A stretch of 48,629 nucleotides of DNA. Source: Thermoplasmatales archaeon E-plasma. GTDB lineage: Archaea > Thermoplasmatota > Thermoplasmata > Thermoplasmatales > Thermoplasmataceae. Made by a program: the position numbers and the translations under genes. A model generated the notes under the pieces. The model was not told the DNA's origin. It saw only the letters and a list, made by a program, of their open reading frames with translations, and made no database searches. Of this stretch, positions 46,961 to 48,629 are shown piece after piece. The stretch is taken from NCBI GenBank assembly GCA_000496135.1, contig KI542677.1, forward strand, positions 1 through 48,629. The letters are read 5' to 3'. The stretch's first letter is position 1; each line of letters starts with the position of its first letter.

Positions 46961-47671
46961 TTAGCTCTTCTGATCATTATATGCCCACAGCTCCCACCAT
47001 GACTTGTGAATTGAATATTCCTGTGAAGTGAAATGCAATATTCCAAGAGATACGGTAATGGTGAATGTTATGTTTTCATAAAAAGTATAATTGCCCGGGA
47101 TAATCACTTTTGCCATTGAGATTGCCGGAGGGCAACGAAAAGGAAGTGGATTTTCCTCCAAACCATAGCGATAAAAATTACAATTGCCTTCAAAACCATA
47201 GTAAGGACAAAATTCTATATAACTGCCGAAAACATCCCCCTTGTTAGTGCTTACATTATAGAACATTGTCTTATTGAAGGCTATTGAGAAGTTTGTAACA
47301 GATATTACCAGGTGCCCGTAAAGAGGTGCACAGGATTCATTGTGTATAAATAGTGAGGTGTATACCATATCATATATGCCACGGTATGAAGTGTTCACGC
47401 ATTGTGACAGGTTGTATATGTACCCCCCCGGGCTAATTAAAAGCATTAGATCAGCGCTGTTTCCAAGATATGACACGTTGTCTGAATAGAGGCAAACTGT
47501 TTGTCCACTGCTTCTTTCCTCACTCACCGATGTGTAATTAAATCCATTACCATTGTAGCATGTTCCCTGCAATCCCTGTGGTTCAGTGGCATATCCATAG
47601 TATGTCAGTGATGATACTACGATTACCAGGAGAATTAAAATGGAAATTATTTTTTTTATTTTAGGATTCAT
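46961..47671 (-). CDS. Secreted or membrane-anchored cell-surface protein
   Basis: A 236-residue protein with a basic start (MNPKIKK) and hydrophobic signal segment (IISILILLVIVVSSLTYYGY). The external part has about seven Cys and many N-glycosylation sequons (NYTS, NVSY, NLSQ, NTSY, NESC, NFSI, NVST, NYTF). It ends with IHKSWWELWAY, a motif repeated in the truncated neighbour (DQSWWVVYQY). The role is unknown; it could be a surface-layer-associated protein. A recent duplication is likely. Confidence 0.75.
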   Translation of the reverse strand: MNPKIKKIISILILLVIVVSSLTYYGYATEPQGLQGTCYNGNGFNYTSVSEERSSGQTVCLYSDNVSYLGNSADLMLLISPGGYIYNLSQCVNTSYRGIYDMVYTSLFIHNESCAPLYGHLVISVTNFSIAFNKTMFYNVSTNKGDVFGSYIEFCPYYGFEGNCNFYRYGLEENPLPFRCPPAISMAKVIIPGNYTFYENITFTITVSLGILHFTSQEYSIHKSWWELWAYNDQKS

Positions 47672-47885
47672 TATTATTTATCTCCCTCTTCTAAGTAAAT
47701 TGTAAATTATGCAGTCTGTTATTATGTAAGAGACCACTATAATATTGGCGTCTATTTAACCATTCCTTGAAGGAAAAAGCAATTGAATTACAGAAACATA
47801 ACATTCTCATTTCACCTTCCCAATATTATAGTTAGAATCAAGCACAAAAGAGTAAAAAATTAATGTTTTATACCGTATTGTCTTT

Positions 47886-48200
47886 TCAGTACCTCTTCCC
47901 GGTATTCGTCATTTTATACTGGTACACTACCCACCATGATTGATCAAAATGAAATGGCTGTGATGTGAAATGCATGAATCCCATTGACAGGGATACAGTA
48001 TATGTTATATTCTCATAGAATGTGTAATTACCAGGATTTAATATTGATGATATGGGAAGTTTCCAGGCACTATTATTTGACTGATGATAATCTCCTACTT
48101 CATAGATTTGAAATCCAGAAGTACAATTATTGTTTATTTCTGAATAAGTCCAGTATGGCCCGAAATTGTCGTTTTTATCCGTACCGTTTTTGAAGGCTTT
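47886..48200 (-). pseudogene. 3' fragment of a paralogue of the upstream secreted protein, cut by an IS
   Basis: About 104 codons remain, reading KNGTDKNDNFGPYW near the left end of the fragment, then LNPGNYTFYENITYTVSLSM, FHFDQSWWVVYQY and a stop. The segment GNYTFYENIT is identical to that of the protein at 46961-47671, and the SWW motif is also shared. Upstream, homology ends at about 48198-48201, exactly where the transposase region starts. The 5' part and signal sequence are lost or lie beyond the IS. Confidence 0.75.
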
Positions 48201-48629
48201 GGGACAATATTATTTTGAGCAGAGTCCCCTGTAATCTTTTATCATCTCTGGATTGGTACGCTTCAGATAGCTGTACTGTCTCAGGTTGTGCATGTTGATC
48301 TTCAGAGTCTCCTCCGTCTGTTTTCTCTGAGGCAGTTTCTTCCTTATCTTTACAGGCATCTTCCTCTTTATCATGGAATTCACGGATTCTGATATGGATC
48401 GCATGTGGTACTGCTCCAGCCATGATTGAGTGTCATCAACGAAACTGTATAACATGGTTTTCCATGAAGCCACTCCTTTGGAACGGAATGTTGCATTTGT
48501 CTTCGGGAGGAAATATGGTGTGATTCCGTATTCTTCCACTATTGAGCAGATCTTCCTGTTGGAATACAGTGCATCTCCAAGCATTACCTCAATCTGCGGG
48601 CACAGATCCACAGTGTGTGCCATTATATC
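48201..48629 (-). mobile_element. Insertion sequence end (runs off the window)
   Basis: The element seems to start at about 48201 (GGGACAATATTATTTTGAGC), where homology to the disrupted gene stops and 9 bases before the transposase stop. The element continues past 48629. The distal inverted repeat and target duplication cannot be seen. Confidence 0.7.
48210..48629 (-). CDS. DDE transposase, IS4/IS5 type, C-terminal part
   Basis: The open frame runs to the window edge, so the N-terminal part is missing. The visible 139 residues contain the second catalytic Asp in MLGDALYSNRKIC and a probable catalytic Glu in SISESVNSMIKRKM. A basic C-terminus ends in LCSK. The GDALYxN...E pattern is that of IS4/IS5-like DDE transposases with an RNase H fold. 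It inserted into the paralogue gene at 47886-48200. The exact IS family cannot be set from this part. Confidence 0.85.
   Translation of the reverse strand, partial: DIMAHTVDLCPQIEVMLGDALYSNRKICSIVEEYGITPYFLPKTNATFRSKGVASWKTMLYSFVDDTQSWLEQYHMRSISESVNSMIKRKMPVKIRKKLPQRKQTEETLKINMHNLRQYSYLKRTNPEMIKDYRGLCSK

Overview
The window looks like a chromosomal segment of a thermoacidophilic euryarchaeon of the order Thermoplasmatales (Thermoplasma, Ferroplasma, Picrophilus or Cuniculiplasma type). The evidence is the large subunit of archaeal polymerase D, a GPN-loop ATPase, an archaeal Ogg2-type glycosylase, an archaeal C/D box guide RNA, a Ta0216-type B12/radical SAM protein, many short-leader or leaderless genes behind AT-rich TATA-like boxes, GGTGA-type ribosome binding sites and moderate-to-low GC. 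I cannot fix the genus from sequence alone.

Region 1 (1-7380, + strand) is a defence-type operon. It holds the 3' part of an Eco57I-like adenine methyltransferase, an XRE/ImmA-like metallopeptidase overlapping a DUF4411 PIN-like protein (a probable toxin-antitoxin pair), and a large PLD nuclease-SNF2 helicase fusion that carries two frameshifts. Region 2 (7381-14250) is an accessory island. It contains a zinc-ribbon mini-protein, an orphan antitoxin, a GC-rich hairpin-rich non-coding block, a RelBE-like module, three VapBC modules and an AbrB/PIN module. Two of these modules lie between direct copies of a roughly 40-bp intergenic repeat. A decayed stretch of about 0.9 kb lies at 10963-11800.

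Region 3 (14274-23413) holds a TetR-controlled reductase/epimerase pair, an RHH-domain protein, katG broken in a homopolymer behind a Fur/PerR-like box, a B12/radical SAM protein, and a type I pantothenate kinase overlapping an MFS transporter gene.

Region 4 (23745-29573) is the best candidate for an undescribed system. It is a tight six-gene operon: zinc-ribbon protein, AAA+ ATPase, unknown 149-aa protein, 48-aa micro-protein, Rad50/SMC-like zinc-hook ATPase, second zinc-ribbon protein of the same size. A PAPS-reductase/DndC-like PP-loop protein is transcribed divergently from it.

Region 5 (29696-46227) is core metabolism and information processing: gcvT-pdxT-glyA, a C/D box sRNA, a Cys/His-rich 51-aa peptide, a CDGSH protein, a KaiC-like ATPase overlapping a sugar-acid dehydratase, aconitase, Ogg2, superoxide dismutase, and the GPN ATPase-polC-pyrG cluster. 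Region 6 (46300-48629) holds exported or membrane proteins, one of which is a paralogue cut off by an insertion sequence that runs off the window end.
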